Source: Candidatus Uhrbacteria bacterium CG10_big_fil_rev_8_21_14_0_10_48_16
Lineage (GTDB): Bacteria; Patescibacteriota; Patescibacteriia; UBA9934; GWF2-40-263
Direction of reading: 5' to 3'
DNA: 59,527 nt
Assembly (NCBI GenBank): GCA_002793515.1
Contig: PFEU01000018.1
Span: forward strand, 96,203 to 155,729
Under the pieces are notes generated by a model. The model did not search any database and had not been told where the DNA came from. It saw nothing but the letters and a program-made list of their open reading frames with translations. A program made the position numbers and the translations under genes. Below, piece by piece: positions 8,483-14,940 of the stretch; position 1 is the first letter of the stretch; each line of letters starts with the position of its first letter.

Positions 8483-10138
8483 TCACAGATTCTTGACCAT
8501 GGCTTGCCATGACCTCTTTGCGGTTTTTGTTTTTGAAAGGATTTCTGAAAATTTCTTTCCGCTCAAAACAGGAGGGATAATGACATAGGTGGCTCCGAGT
8601 TCGTAACAGTATTGCGCCTCTTCCTGAGAATGAACCGAGACAACGATCACGCCTGCATAGCTCCGACTTTTCAAGAAGGTAAGAAGCGAGGTGCTAATCA
8701 CGAAATCAGGAATGGTGGAGATGATGAGACGTGCTTTATCTGCTTTTATTTCTTCGAGGAAATTCTCATCTCCCACATCTCCATAGATACTCGGCTCACC
8801 CAACTCTGCTAACTCCCGAAGCGTCACAGGGTCAAAATCAACAACTTCGTAAGACTGTTTCATCATCTTAATCGCCGGAAGCAACTCTTCTCCCGTGCGA
8901 TGAAATCCAAAGAGAAGTATTTTTACAGGCTTGTGTTCGATTTTAAATTCCGACGGAAGAGCCGTATGCGGTTCAAGCCATCGAAAGAGTCCTTGAATCT
9001 TTTGGAAGATGCGTTCGTTGTGTTCGATTAAGTACGAACTGGCCGTAATGGTGATGATCCCCACGGCCGTTGCAACAGCCAAGACACTCTCATTCAAATG
9101 CCCGATAGAAATCCCAACAATGATGACGATAAACGAGAACTCTGAAATTTGCGCCACCGTTGTTCCACACAAAAATCCTGTACGTGGGTGATATCCTAAT
9201 GACCGCATGATAAACATCACGAGCAACGGATTCCCAATGAGAATAAATAAACTGAACAAGATCGACGGAATGATGGTGGTGCTAAAACTCTCTAACCCAA
9301 GTCGTGTTCCTAACACGATAAAGAAGATCACGAGGAAAAAATCTCGTAGTGGACGGATGCGTGCGTTGATTTCTCGATAGTACACCGATGAAGACAGTGT
9401 AATTCCTGCGATCAATGCTCCTAGTTCAACTCCGAAGCCCACATACACGAGAATTCCCGCGACTAGAAAACACCACGCAATCGCAAATATGAACAACAGT
9501 TCTTGGGACTTTGCCACGTACTTCAGCGTTGGGGGAAGAAGTTTTGTTGAGACAATCCAAAAGATTGGAATAAGGACGACCGCTTTGAGAAGGATCGTCA
9601 CTAAGACGGTTTGAAGGCTCGCTCCTGTTCCCACCGAACTCAACCCCAACAAAATCAACATGGCGATGAAATCTTGTACGAGAAGGAATCCGATACTAAT
9701 ACGTCCATACAACGTATCGAGATCCTCTTTGTCCATCAACAGTTTGATGATGATGATCGTACTTGAAAAGGCAAAAGCCACACCGAGGTATCCACTTGTC
9801 AGTGGATCAAACCCTAATAAGATTCCAACAAGAAATCCCGCAACAGACGTAAACAATACTTGCCCCACACCCGTTGCCAACGCAATTCCTCCAACGTCTT
9901 TGATATTACGCCAGTTCAATCCCAACCCAACCGTAAATAACAAAAAAGCCACACCAATTTGTGACATGACATCAAAAATCTCAGGAGAATCCGTGAGAGC
10001 CAAAAGACTCGGACCGGCAACAACCCCCGTAATGATATAGGCAACGATGAGTGGTTGCCGAAACCGGTACGCAATCATCGAAAGCGCAGCGGCAATAATC
10101 AGGACCACCCCGATCTCAAAAAAAAGTTCCTCCAACAT
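8483..10138 (-). CDS. Kef-type monovalent cation:proton antiporter (CPA2) with TrkA-N domain
   Basis: This membrane antiporter exchanges K+ or Na+ for H+. Residues ~1-390 contain about a dozen hydrophobic segments with CPA2 hallmarks (PLIVAYIITGVVAGP, GLGLNWRNI, AFSSTIIIIKLL, SIGFLLVQDFIAM). The cytosolic C-terminus (about 408-551) is a TrkA-N/RCK Rossmann domain. It begins KILLFGFHRTGEEL and includes VVDFDP and YGDVGDENFLEE. The first Gly of the usual GxGxxG is changed to GFHRTG, so nucleotide binding may differ. It is monocistronic and followed by a strong terminator. Confidence 0.92.
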   Translation of the reverse strand: MLEELFFEIGVVLIIAAALSMIAYRFRQPLIVAYIITGVVAGPSLLALTDSPEIFDVMSQIGVAFLLFTVGLGLNWRNIKDVGGIALATGVGQVLFTSVAGFLVGILLGFDPLTSGYLGVAFAFSSTIIIIKLLMDKEDLDTLYGRISIGFLLVQDFIAMLILLGLSSVGTGASLQTVLVTILLKAVVLIPIFWIVSTKLLPPTLKYVAKSQELLFIFAIAWCFLVAGILVYVGFGVELGALIAGITLSSSVYYREINARIRPLRDFFLVIFFIVLGTRLGLESFSTTIIPSILFSLFILIGNPLLVMFIMRSLGYHPRTGFLCGTTVAQISEFSFIVIIVGISIGHLNESVLAVATAVGIITITASSYLIEHNERIFQKIQGLFRWLEPHTALPSEFKIEHKPVKILLFGFHRTGEELLPAIKMMKQSYEVVDFDPVTLRELAELGEPSIYGDVGDENFLEEIKADKARLIISTIPDFVISTSLLTFLKSRSYAGVIVVSVHSQEEAQYCYELGATYVIIPPVLSGKKFSEILSKTKTAKRSWQAMVKNL

Positions 10139-10237
10139 ACGTAAAGTATATCACACATAGATTTGACTCGAATATTCTTGTATGTCACTCTATCAACAGG
10201 TATGAAATCATCACGCATTCAATCAGCTCAATCCTAT

Positions 10238-10317
10238 TATCGTCCGGCGATGTCCGTCGAACGATAGGTTTTGTTTTCAAAGAGAACCTACCCTCCGGCG
10301 GAAATCGCCGGATTTTT
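10238..10317 (+). promoter_or_regulatory. candidate attenuator leader ahead of the GNAT-like gene
   Basis: Three hairpins follow each other: TATCGT/ACGATA (10238-10266), AGGTT/AACCT (10266-10289) and a terminator TCCGGCG/CGCCGGA plus TTTTT (10294-10317). The segment 10243-10250 (TCCGGCGA) is perfectly complementary to the terminator's right arm (10305-10312), so two exclusive folds exist. The terminator stops 14 nt before the SD of the next gene, with no plus-strand gene upstream to end. That arrangement suits attenuation or a riboswitch. I see no known riboswitch consensus. Confidence 0.5.
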
Positions 10318-10343
10318 GTTTCCACACAAACAAGGAGGTTCTC

Positions 10344-11054
10344 GTGCACATCCTTCACTCAAGCCAGATCCCACTCGCCATTCCCACGTGGGCGGAACAA
10401 CTCGCAGAACTCACGCGCATCGTCTGGACAGACGCTCGCGGTGCGTTCATCTTCCCCTACAAAGATCTCCAAGATCCGACGCACTGGAAAACGGTCGTCG
10501 CACACCAGTGGGCAACGGGTCTGATGCATTCCTGGGTCGCGGTCGTCAACGGACGCATCGTGTCCCATTCGGCACTCGTAAACAAAGGAACGCACTGGGA
10601 GCTCGGTCGACTCATGGCGCACAATGCTCCACACACAACAACGCACACGCTGTGCGAAGCGCGTCTCGCCTTCTGTCGTGCGCACAACATCCACGCGCGC
10701 ATGGAATGCACACAAGCGCATACCCGCGCACAGTGGCATGCCTCGTCTGTAGGAATGCGATTCGCCGGAATCGGATTTCTCGACGTGATCGACGGAGTGA
10801 ACTGGGACATCATCTTCTTCGACACGCTCACGGATCGTCCTGCGTTCGAACCCACAGCGGGGATTCTGGGGGATCCACTCGGGAAGGAACTCATCTGTAC
10901 GGATGCAGATCAAGCGCGCCTGAGCGAGATCTCCCGCATCCTGTCGACCGACCGTGGGGGAGCTCTGCCTCCGACCCGCTTCCACGTCCTCCCCGAACTC
11001 CTCGAGCCGGTGCAACGCATCATCGAGCTCAACACCACCCCCGCCCGCACCTAA
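10344..11054 (+). CDS. GNAT-like acetyltransferase (GC-rich, strong SD)
   Basis: The 236-residue protein starts at GTG 10344, five bases after AAGGAGG. Residues ~65-145 look like a GNAT core: a strand SWVAVVNGRIVSHSALV, then ELGRLMAHNAP and a helix TLCEARLAFCRAHNI, and ARMECTQAHTRAQWHASSVGMRFAGI resembling the GNAT late strands. A clear Q/RxxGxG/A loop is not evident, so the assignment is tentative. The C-terminal ~70 residues are unassigned. The gene is GC-rich, monocistronic, has a candidate attenuator upstream, and its terminator overlaps the stop codon. Confidence 0.7.
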   Translation: MHILHSSQIPLAIPTWAEQLAELTRIVWTDARGAFIFPYKDLQDPTHWKTVVAHQWATGLMHSWVAVVNGRIVSHSALVNKGTHWELGRLMAHNAPHTTTHTLCEARLAFCRAHNIHARMECTQAHTRAQWHASSVGMRFAGIGFLDVIDGVNWDIIFFDTLTDRPAFEPTAGILGDPLGKELICTDADQARLSEISRILSTDRGGALPPTRFHVLPELLEPVQRIIELNTTPART

Positions 11055-11070
11055 ACCGGGCGGGTTTTTT
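11040..11070 (+). terminator. intrinsic terminator overlapping the GNAT-like gene stop
   Basis: CCCGCCCG/CGGGCGGG with a nine-base loop containing the TAA stop, then TTTTTT. Confidence 0.9.
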
Positions 11071-11104
11071 ATTTGAGAGCAGGTTTTTAGAGACCCCTGC
11101 AAAG

Positions 11105-11142
11105 AAAAAACGACCCGAGTGGATCGTGCGTGGCGGGTCGTC
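11105..11142 (-). terminator. intrinsic terminator of the 40-residue gene
   Basis: On the minus strand: ACGACCCG, a long loop containing ACGCAC, CGGGTCGT, then TTTTTT. The stem begins at the TGA of the small gene. ACGCAC also recurs in the hairpin loops at 23340 and 32830. Confidence 0.8.
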
Positions 11143-11263
11143 AGTCGTAGCAACCCCATTGACAGGGACGACCCGTAGCGGGACACGTCGTATCCCTGAA
11201 CGTGGGAGGGGTGGTTCCAGAGCGACGGAACAGCTTGCGAACAAGACAGCGCAGTGCGTGCAT
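11141..11263 (-). CDS. 40-residue cysteine-containing protein of unknown function
   Basis: A short frame starts at ATG 11263 with AGGAG seven bases upstream and ends at TGA directly before a strong terminator. The product starts MHALRCLVRKLFRR (basic amphipathic) and ends with three cysteines in CPATGRPCQWGCYD, suggesting metal binding or disulfides. The SD, start, stop and terminator, with the same style as the other GC-rich genes, make it likely real despite its size. I do not recognise it. Confidence 0.6.
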   Translation of the reverse strand: MHALRCLVRKLFRRSGTTPPTFRDTTCPATGRPCQWGCYD

Positions 11264-11327
11264 GACGGACTCCTGAGCAGAATTGCTCTCATAAAAATGC
11301 CTTTATCCATCTTTCCTGTCAAATCTT

Positions 11328-11355
11328 GATTCTCCGAAGTCAGTATGCTATCCTC
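11328..11355 (+). promoter_or_regulatory. candidate promoter of the tRNA-Glu locus
   Basis: TTGATT, 16 bp, TATCCT, ending 25 bp before the first copy of the tRNA-Glu 5' end. It is the only promoter-like pair I see between the 40-residue gene and the tRNA. Confidence 0.45.
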
Positions 11356-11375
11356 TGCTCGTTCACAAACACCCA

Positions 11376-11447
11376 ACACGGCCTCATCGTCTAACGGTTA
11401 TCCGGCAGACCGGCCGAGCAAAGTTGCCGGTTGCCGGGGGACACCAG
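11376..11447 (+). pseudogene. degenerate duplicate of the tRNA-Glu 5' half
   Basis: Bases 11376-11401 are an exact 26-bp copy of 11574-11599, covering the acceptor 5' strand and D-arm of the intact tRNA-Glu. The following bases (to a CACCA at 11443-11447) keep only traces of a tRNA. The 3' strand pairs at about five of seven acceptor positions and there is no proper T-loop. At 67 nt from acceptor to CCA it is a decayed tRNA rather than a functional one. Confidence 0.65.
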
Positions 11448-11459
11448 TTGTTCAATCGT

Positions 11460-11600
11460 CCTTACAGACTTATTTATAAGGAAAGATACGAAACAAAAAC
11501 TCAAGCACTTCACCGTGAACGTCAGATCAAGAACTCGGGAGCCATTCGCAAGGGCATCAAACGTCAACTGACAAACACGGCCTCATCGTCTAACGGTTAG
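11460..11600 (+). pseudogene. C-terminal remnant of a GIY-YIG endonuclease running into tRNA-Glu
   Basis: The frame reads YRLIYKERYETKTQALHRER, then QIKNSGAIRKGIKRQL, before passing into the tRNA 5' end and stopping at TAG 11598-11600. This matches the C-terminal half of small GIY-YIG (UvrC N-like) nucleases, with the E of YKE and the REREIK-like helix. The N-terminal GIY-YIG half is missing and is replaced by the degenerate tRNA copy. It is therefore a truncated relic sandwiched between two tRNA-Glu 5' copies. Confidence 0.6.
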
Positions 11601-11653
11601 GACATCAGGTTCTCATCCTGGAAATCGGGGTTCGATTCCCCGTGGGGTCACCA
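11579..11653 (+). tRNA. tRNA-Glu (CTC anticodon)
   Basis: A complete 75-nt tRNA with encoded CCA. The acceptor is GGCCTCA/TGGGGTC with G-T pairs and the D-arm contains TAACGGTTA. The anticodon stem is TCAGG/CCTGG around TTCTCAT, giving anticodon CTC (Glu). The T-arm is CGGGG-TTCGATT-CCCCG. Its last 19 bases (11635-11653) recur three more times downstream as the ends of the non-coding units, making it the anchor of the island. Confidence 0.95.
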
Positions 11654-11849
11654 CAAAAAACGCTCAGCGAAAGCTGGGTGTTTTTTGTGGTGATCTTACG
11701 ATGGATAAGAGACCCGAGGGTTCGATGCTGGAGGGAGAGAGCGGAGAGAAATGAAAAGGTACATTGTTTATCCCTTTTCATTTCTCTCCCGAACGAGCGA
11801 CAGCAATATTTGATTTGCACCAAATCAAATATTCCCCGTGGGGTCACCA
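11654..11849 (+). mobile_element. tRNA-end-bounded non-coding unit 1 (196 bp)
   Basis: The unit starts after the tRNA CCA and ends in a 19-bp copy of the tRNA 3' end (11831-11849). It contains three hairpins. The first (11650-11691) has A/T-rich arms and could act as the tRNA terminator. The second is a perfect 17-bp stem (11743-11759 with 11773-11789). The third is a perfect 13-bp stem (11805-11833). A T-loop-like GGGTTCGATG lies at 11719-11728. No convincing gene is present. The layout suggests a minimal non-autonomous element or a structured RNA. Confidence 0.7.
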
Positions 11850-12050
11850 ATAAAAACGCTCACCTGCAAGGTGGGCGTTTTTATTGGTACCTGACGATGG
11901 ATGAGCACCCCGAGGGTTCGATGCGTGAGAGAGTGAGGTGATAAATGAAAGTCGATTTTTATTTAACGACTTGTATTTATCACCGAGCGAACGAACGCAA
12001 TATGTGAGACAGAATGTTTGTCGTCTCACATATTCCCCGTGGGGTCACCA
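11850..12050 (+). mobile_element. tRNA-end-bounded non-coding unit 2 (201 bp, divergent sequence, same architecture)
   Basis: It has the same order of parts as unit 1: an A/T-armed hairpin (11846-11888), GACGATGGAT and a GAGGGTTCGATG core, then a long hairpin GGTGATAAAT.../...ATTTATCACC (11937-11984). A third hairpin AATATGTGAGAC/GTCTCACATATT and a 19-bp tRNA end (12032-12050) follow. Hairpin sequences differ from unit 1 but pairing is kept, which indicates compensatory change or exchange of hairpins. Confidence 0.7.
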
Positions 12051-12270
12051 CAAAAAACGCTCAGCGAAAGCTGGGTGTTTTTTGTGGTGATCTTACGATG
12101 GATAAGAGACCCGAGGGTTCGATGATGGAGGGAGAGAGCGGAATGAAAATACTCGAATAAACATGAAACCGTCTTCAGTCGTTTCGATGTTTAGAGAGTG
12201 TTTTCATTCCCGAACGAGCGACAGCAATATTTGATTTGCACCAAATCAAATATTCCCCGTGGGGTCACCA
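12051..12270 (+). mobile_element. tRNA-end-bounded non-coding unit 3 (220 bp, near-identical frame to unit 1)
   Basis: Outside the central hairpin it matches unit 1 except for one base (GATGCTGG becomes GATGATGG). The central hairpin is replaced by an unrelated, longer imperfect one (12140-12210) whose ends GGAATGAAAA/TTTTCATTCC pair. It ends in the 19-bp tRNA copy at 12252-12270. Another A/T-armed hairpin (12271-12301) follows, as after every tRNA-end copy. Confidence 0.7.
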
Positions 12271-12302
12271 AAAGGGACTGCTCATCACGAGCGGTCTCTT
12301 TT
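12271..12302 (+). terminator. terminator-like hairpin after the fourth tRNA end
   Basis: AAAGGGACTGCTC/GAGCGGTCTCTTT with two wobble pairs, followed by T residues. It occupies the position directly after CCA, as in the other units. Confidence 0.6.
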
Positions 12303-12356
12303 AATTGTAGTATTGTAAAAAGCACATAACCCGACCTGACCCTAATGGTGTTTTCG

Positions 12357-12506
12357 TGCTCGAGCAACAGTTACAAATGTGGAGATTTTTCTACCCACGA
12401 CCAGGCGCAGGCGGTTTATGAGTGCTGTGTGGATCAGGTGGGCTACGACGTACACTAACTCGACGGATCAGATAATGATGGACAGGCGTGCGAGAGTTTG
12501 CCGTAA
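12357..12506 (+). pseudogene. excalibur-domain (calcium-binding) C-terminal remnant with internal stop
   Basis: The frame reads CSSNSYKCGDFSTHDQAQAV, then YECC..., stop, LDGSDNDGQACESLP, stop. This is the typical excalibur motif (DxDxDGxACE) found at the end of secreted nucleases and surface proteins. An in-frame TAA splits it and no N-terminal part is visible, so it is a decayed fragment. It ends five bases before the convergent peptidase-like gene. Confidence 0.6.
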
Positions 12507-12510
12507 ACAC

Positions 12511-14007
12511 TCACCTATAGTGTATCGTCTCTCCGTCGATCATACTTGTCGTCCAATCAACTTCCCAAGGCATGTCCATCCCTACGACAAATAAATTATT
12601 CAAATGCTTTCGTTGAGCAAGAATTTCATCGTCAGAGAGTTGCGTAGCCCTATCTCTTATTAAAGAGATCACTGAGGAGATGCCCGCGTTTCCGTAATGA
12701 GTGAGTACATGGAATGGCTCCTGGCCTTCCACTGCAATCCAAAGCATCTGAAATGGATGATCATCGCTGGCACCGATATGGCGGTATTTGAATCGTAATT
12801 CAGCATTCTGCTGCATTGCAGCTTCTACCACCGCGAACATATCCCGAGGTATATCGTAAATGACGATGTTCGGCTGTCGAACCTCGGGAGAAAGCTTGGG
12901 GGTATTTGTTACGATGTCAAAGCCGAGATGTTTGACGATTTGAGTGCATGTACGAAATGGACCGTTGAGAAGAGATACTGCATTCTCCCGAGAGTTCGCG
13001 GTTATATATTTAACCTTATCCCCTTTGGGGAAAGCCGCCAATGCAACATCGGGGCTCTGCCCGAGGGCATGCACCAGAGCGGGAGTAATAAAACGTTGAC
13101 CAGCTTCTGTATAAAAAACGGCTTCTGTTACGTCAGCGTAGAAAATAAAATCATCATTGGAATACAGTGGAACACTTGTATCCCGAAAATCAAGATTGAG
13201 ATTTGTAATTCGCAAGCTTTCGAAGGCATTTAAAAACAATTGCTCACCATTTGGTGTATCACCGATCATTTCAGATGCAATTACATGAGGTGTAGGGGTC
13301 TTAGACCAAAGGTAAGTCAAGTAATTAGCAACTTCGTTTTTGGTTGAAGGTTCATTGTAATGAAGGCCACACGCCTCCGCAATTTCTTTACGACTTTTTG
13401 TGAGCAACCACGGACGTTTTTTAACACCTTGAAGTAAAAGGCGTAAACGTTCGTCTGGATTATTTTGAGGATCGGAAAGAAATTCCTCGAATTTAGTTGC
13501 TGATAATAAGAAGTCTCTATGCTGACCGAATCTTCTCATCCCCGTTTCTAAAGAAATACCACTCATTTTGCCTACAAGAAAGTCTCTATACTTCTTCGAT
13601 AAATCATGCGCAAAAGAAAATTCCGTAAACCGATCCCAGTAGCCATGATCTCGATTTAGATGTTCCTTTGCCCACTGCAATGCGGCGCTCTTGCCACGTA
13701 AGGATTTCAGCCGCTCAATCTCCATGTACGTAGCGAAACCTTCTTGGACAAAAATCTGGCTTTTATACAAAAGCTCTCGGATACGTGACCTATCCTCTTC
13801 ACTGAAATGCGTCATGTGATCAAGTAACGTTTCTATAGTTCTGACTGCCTGACCAAATTCTGATTCGCCCATAACATAATGGGACGCCTCATGTGCAAGG
13901 GTGATTTGTGCGATTTGTGGGTCGAGAAATAGTTTGCGCCAGTCCAGGGCAATATACCGCTGCACTGGGGTATAGCGACCTTTGGTGAGTAAATTCCAGA
14001 CGTGCAT
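12511..14007 (-). CDS. zinc-peptidase-like protein (HEASH motif), 498 residues
   Basis: Residues 39-43 (HEASH) in LAHEASHYVMGES form an HExxH zinc site, and the helix containing QEGFATYME (Glu89) is a plausible third ligand, as in gluzincins. The remaining ~390 residues are unassigned; the C-terminal third is mixed alpha/beta (NIVIYDIPRDM, HPFQMLWIAVEGQEP). There is no signal peptide, so it is probably cytosolic. A plausible N-terminal extension ending EMLDNTGNFIIADEPG exists in another frame just upstream (to 14099), near an A-rich run. The true start may therefore be lost to a frameshift. It lies in the AT-richer tRNA island. Confidence 0.65.
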   Translation of the reverse strand: MHVWNLLTKGRYTPVQRYIALDWRKLFLDPQIAQITLAHEASHYVMGESEFGQAVRTIETLLDHMTHFSEEDRSRIRELLYKSQIFVQEGFATYMEIERLKSLRGKSAALQWAKEHLNRDHGYWDRFTEFSFAHDLSKKYRDFLVGKMSGISLETGMRRFGQHRDFLLSATKFEEFLSDPQNNPDERLRLLLQGVKKRPWLLTKSRKEIAEACGLHYNEPSTKNEVANYLTYLWSKTPTPHVIASEMIGDTPNGEQLFLNAFESLRITNLNLDFRDTSVPLYSNDDFIFYADVTEAVFYTEAGQRFITPALVHALGQSPDVALAAFPKGDKVKYITANSRENAVSLLNGPFRTCTQIVKHLGFDIVTNTPKLSPEVRQPNIVIYDIPRDMFAVVEAAMQQNAELRFKYRHIGASDDHPFQMLWIAVEGQEPFHVLTHYGNAGISSVISLIRDRATQLSDDEILAQRKHLNNLFVVGMDMPWEVDWTTSMIDGETIHYR

Positions 14008-14099
14008 AATCTTTTTCTTATTCCAGGTTCATCTGCAATGATGAAATTGCCAGTATTATCCAGCATCTCGACAAGAAGATCCATTAAAACACTGGGCAA

Positions 14100-14409
14100 A
14101 ATGCTTTGCTGTTGTTATCTTACTTTGTCGCTTCCTGACGGATCGACGCCTTACGGCTGGGACAGTCGTGCACGCACTCGGAGGTTACATTACATTAAGA
14201 CCCTTAGCTGAGTTATTTATTACGGAAAAGATGTGGTAACAGAATACAACTGTATTTTGTTACATATTTTTTATCTTAGTACATCTCATAAGATACTCAG
14301 AACACAAAGAATGAAACATGAGATGGTTCATATATAATCAAACTGATATACTCACATTGTAATGTTCGTGGAATTAAGTTGGTTTTAGGATAAGTAATTA
14401 CTAAAAAAT
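14100..14409. other. intergenic region with an inverted repeat
   Basis: No gene found. A perfect or near-perfect inverted repeat GTAACAGAATACA/TGTATTTTGTTAC lies at 14236-14263, followed by ATTTTTT. It could be a terminator or an operator. The rest is AT-rich with no clear promoter pair that I can defend. Confidence 0.5.
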
Positions 14410-14619
14410 ATGAAGTTATATAGTTTATCCAAAGGTCAAGTGTATTTTCTTTATGTCTTAGCTTTACCTGCCATTATTATTTTACATTATTTCTTCACAA
14501 AATGGATGAAGATGGGAATGGAAGACAGTTTGATGACATCTTTTCTGATTGGTTTTGGTGTTGTTATTTTTTATCACATTGGGTGGCATAGTCATTATAA
14601 AGCTGATAAAAAAGAATGA
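14410..14619 (+). CDS. 69-residue protein with two membrane segments, unknown function
   Basis: The product has two hydrophobic helices: residues ~11-28 (VYFLYVLALPAIIILHYFF) and ~43-60 (MTSFLIGFGVVIFYHIGWH), with a short charged loop and a Lys-rich tail. I do not recognise a family. It sits alone in the island, upstream of the structured RNA. Start ATG 14410 has only weak SD-like bases. Small two-helix proteins in defence islands can be effectors, but nothing here proves that. Confidence 0.5.
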   Translation: MKLYSLSKGQVYFLYVLALPAIIILHYFFTKWMKMGMEDSLMTSFLIGFGVVIFYHIGWHSHYKADKKE

Positions 14620-14702
14620 CTCTTTTTATAACATCCGCAAAAATAAGACATCATCATTTTTTATAATATATGACACTGGGGGATTTAAATATAGAAACTT
14701 TT

Positions 14703-14731
14703 TTGACAATCCCCTATTTTTCAGCTAATAT
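14703..14731 (+). promoter_or_regulatory. strong sigma-70 promoter for a structured RNA
   Basis: TTGACA, 17 bp, TAATAT. The expected start is near 14738. Confidence 0.8.
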
Positions 14732-14737
14732 ACCAAT

Positions 14738-14912
14738 GTAACAAGTGAAGAGGTGAGTTCGTGGCCATATCATGAACCCCGCATCGTTCCCGTAAGGGTA
14801 GGCAATCAGGGAAATCTGCTGAGAGCCAGATACAATGTGTGGACTAACTGCAAAGCGGTTGGGAGATTTCATTCAGCAAGTCGAGCTGGATCAAACCTCC
14901 TGATCGCTTTTT
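14738..14912 (+). ncRNA. candidate structured RNA / leader of about 175 nt
   Basis: From the promoter start to a T-tract the sequence folds into several helices. GTTCGTG/CATGAAC is at 14757-14777. An outer stem pairs 14802-14810 with 14899-14907 (one mismatch) and is followed directly by TTTTT. Inside it lie TGCTGA/TCAGCA (14817-14822 with 14873-14878) and AACTGC/GCGGTT (14846-14860). GAGGT (14750-14754) could instead pair with ACCTC (14895-14899) and open the terminator. It lies 28 nt before the 100-residue gene, so it may be a leader that regulates it or an independent RNA. I could not match it to TPP, cobalamin, SAM, M-box, 6S, SRP, RNase P or tmRNA signatures. Confidence 0.5.
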
Positions 14913-14940
14913 ACGTTTAAATCCTATAACGTAAATTATT

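Noticed and set aside
10359-11186. Long minus-strand open frame opposite the GNAT-like gene
   Set aside because: It has no SD or terminator, while the plus-strand gene has SD, leader and terminator. GC-rich codon bias opens antisense frames; the same applies opposite 29996-30658.
11381-11653. One tRNA-Glu gene split by a ~200-bp intron
   Set aside because: The copy at 11579-11653 is a complete, well-folded tRNA by itself, so the upstream 5' half is a duplication rather than an exon.
11635-12270. CRISPR-like array: 19-bp direct repeats at ~200-bp spacing
   Set aside because: Only four copies, spacers of about 180-200 bp that are related to each other and full of hairpins, no cas genes, and the repeat is the end of a real tRNA.
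14738-14912. TPP riboswitch or group I intron core
   Set aside because: CTGAGAG and GGACTAAC fragments occur, but the other conserved TPP blocks and the P7 partner of a group I intron are absent.
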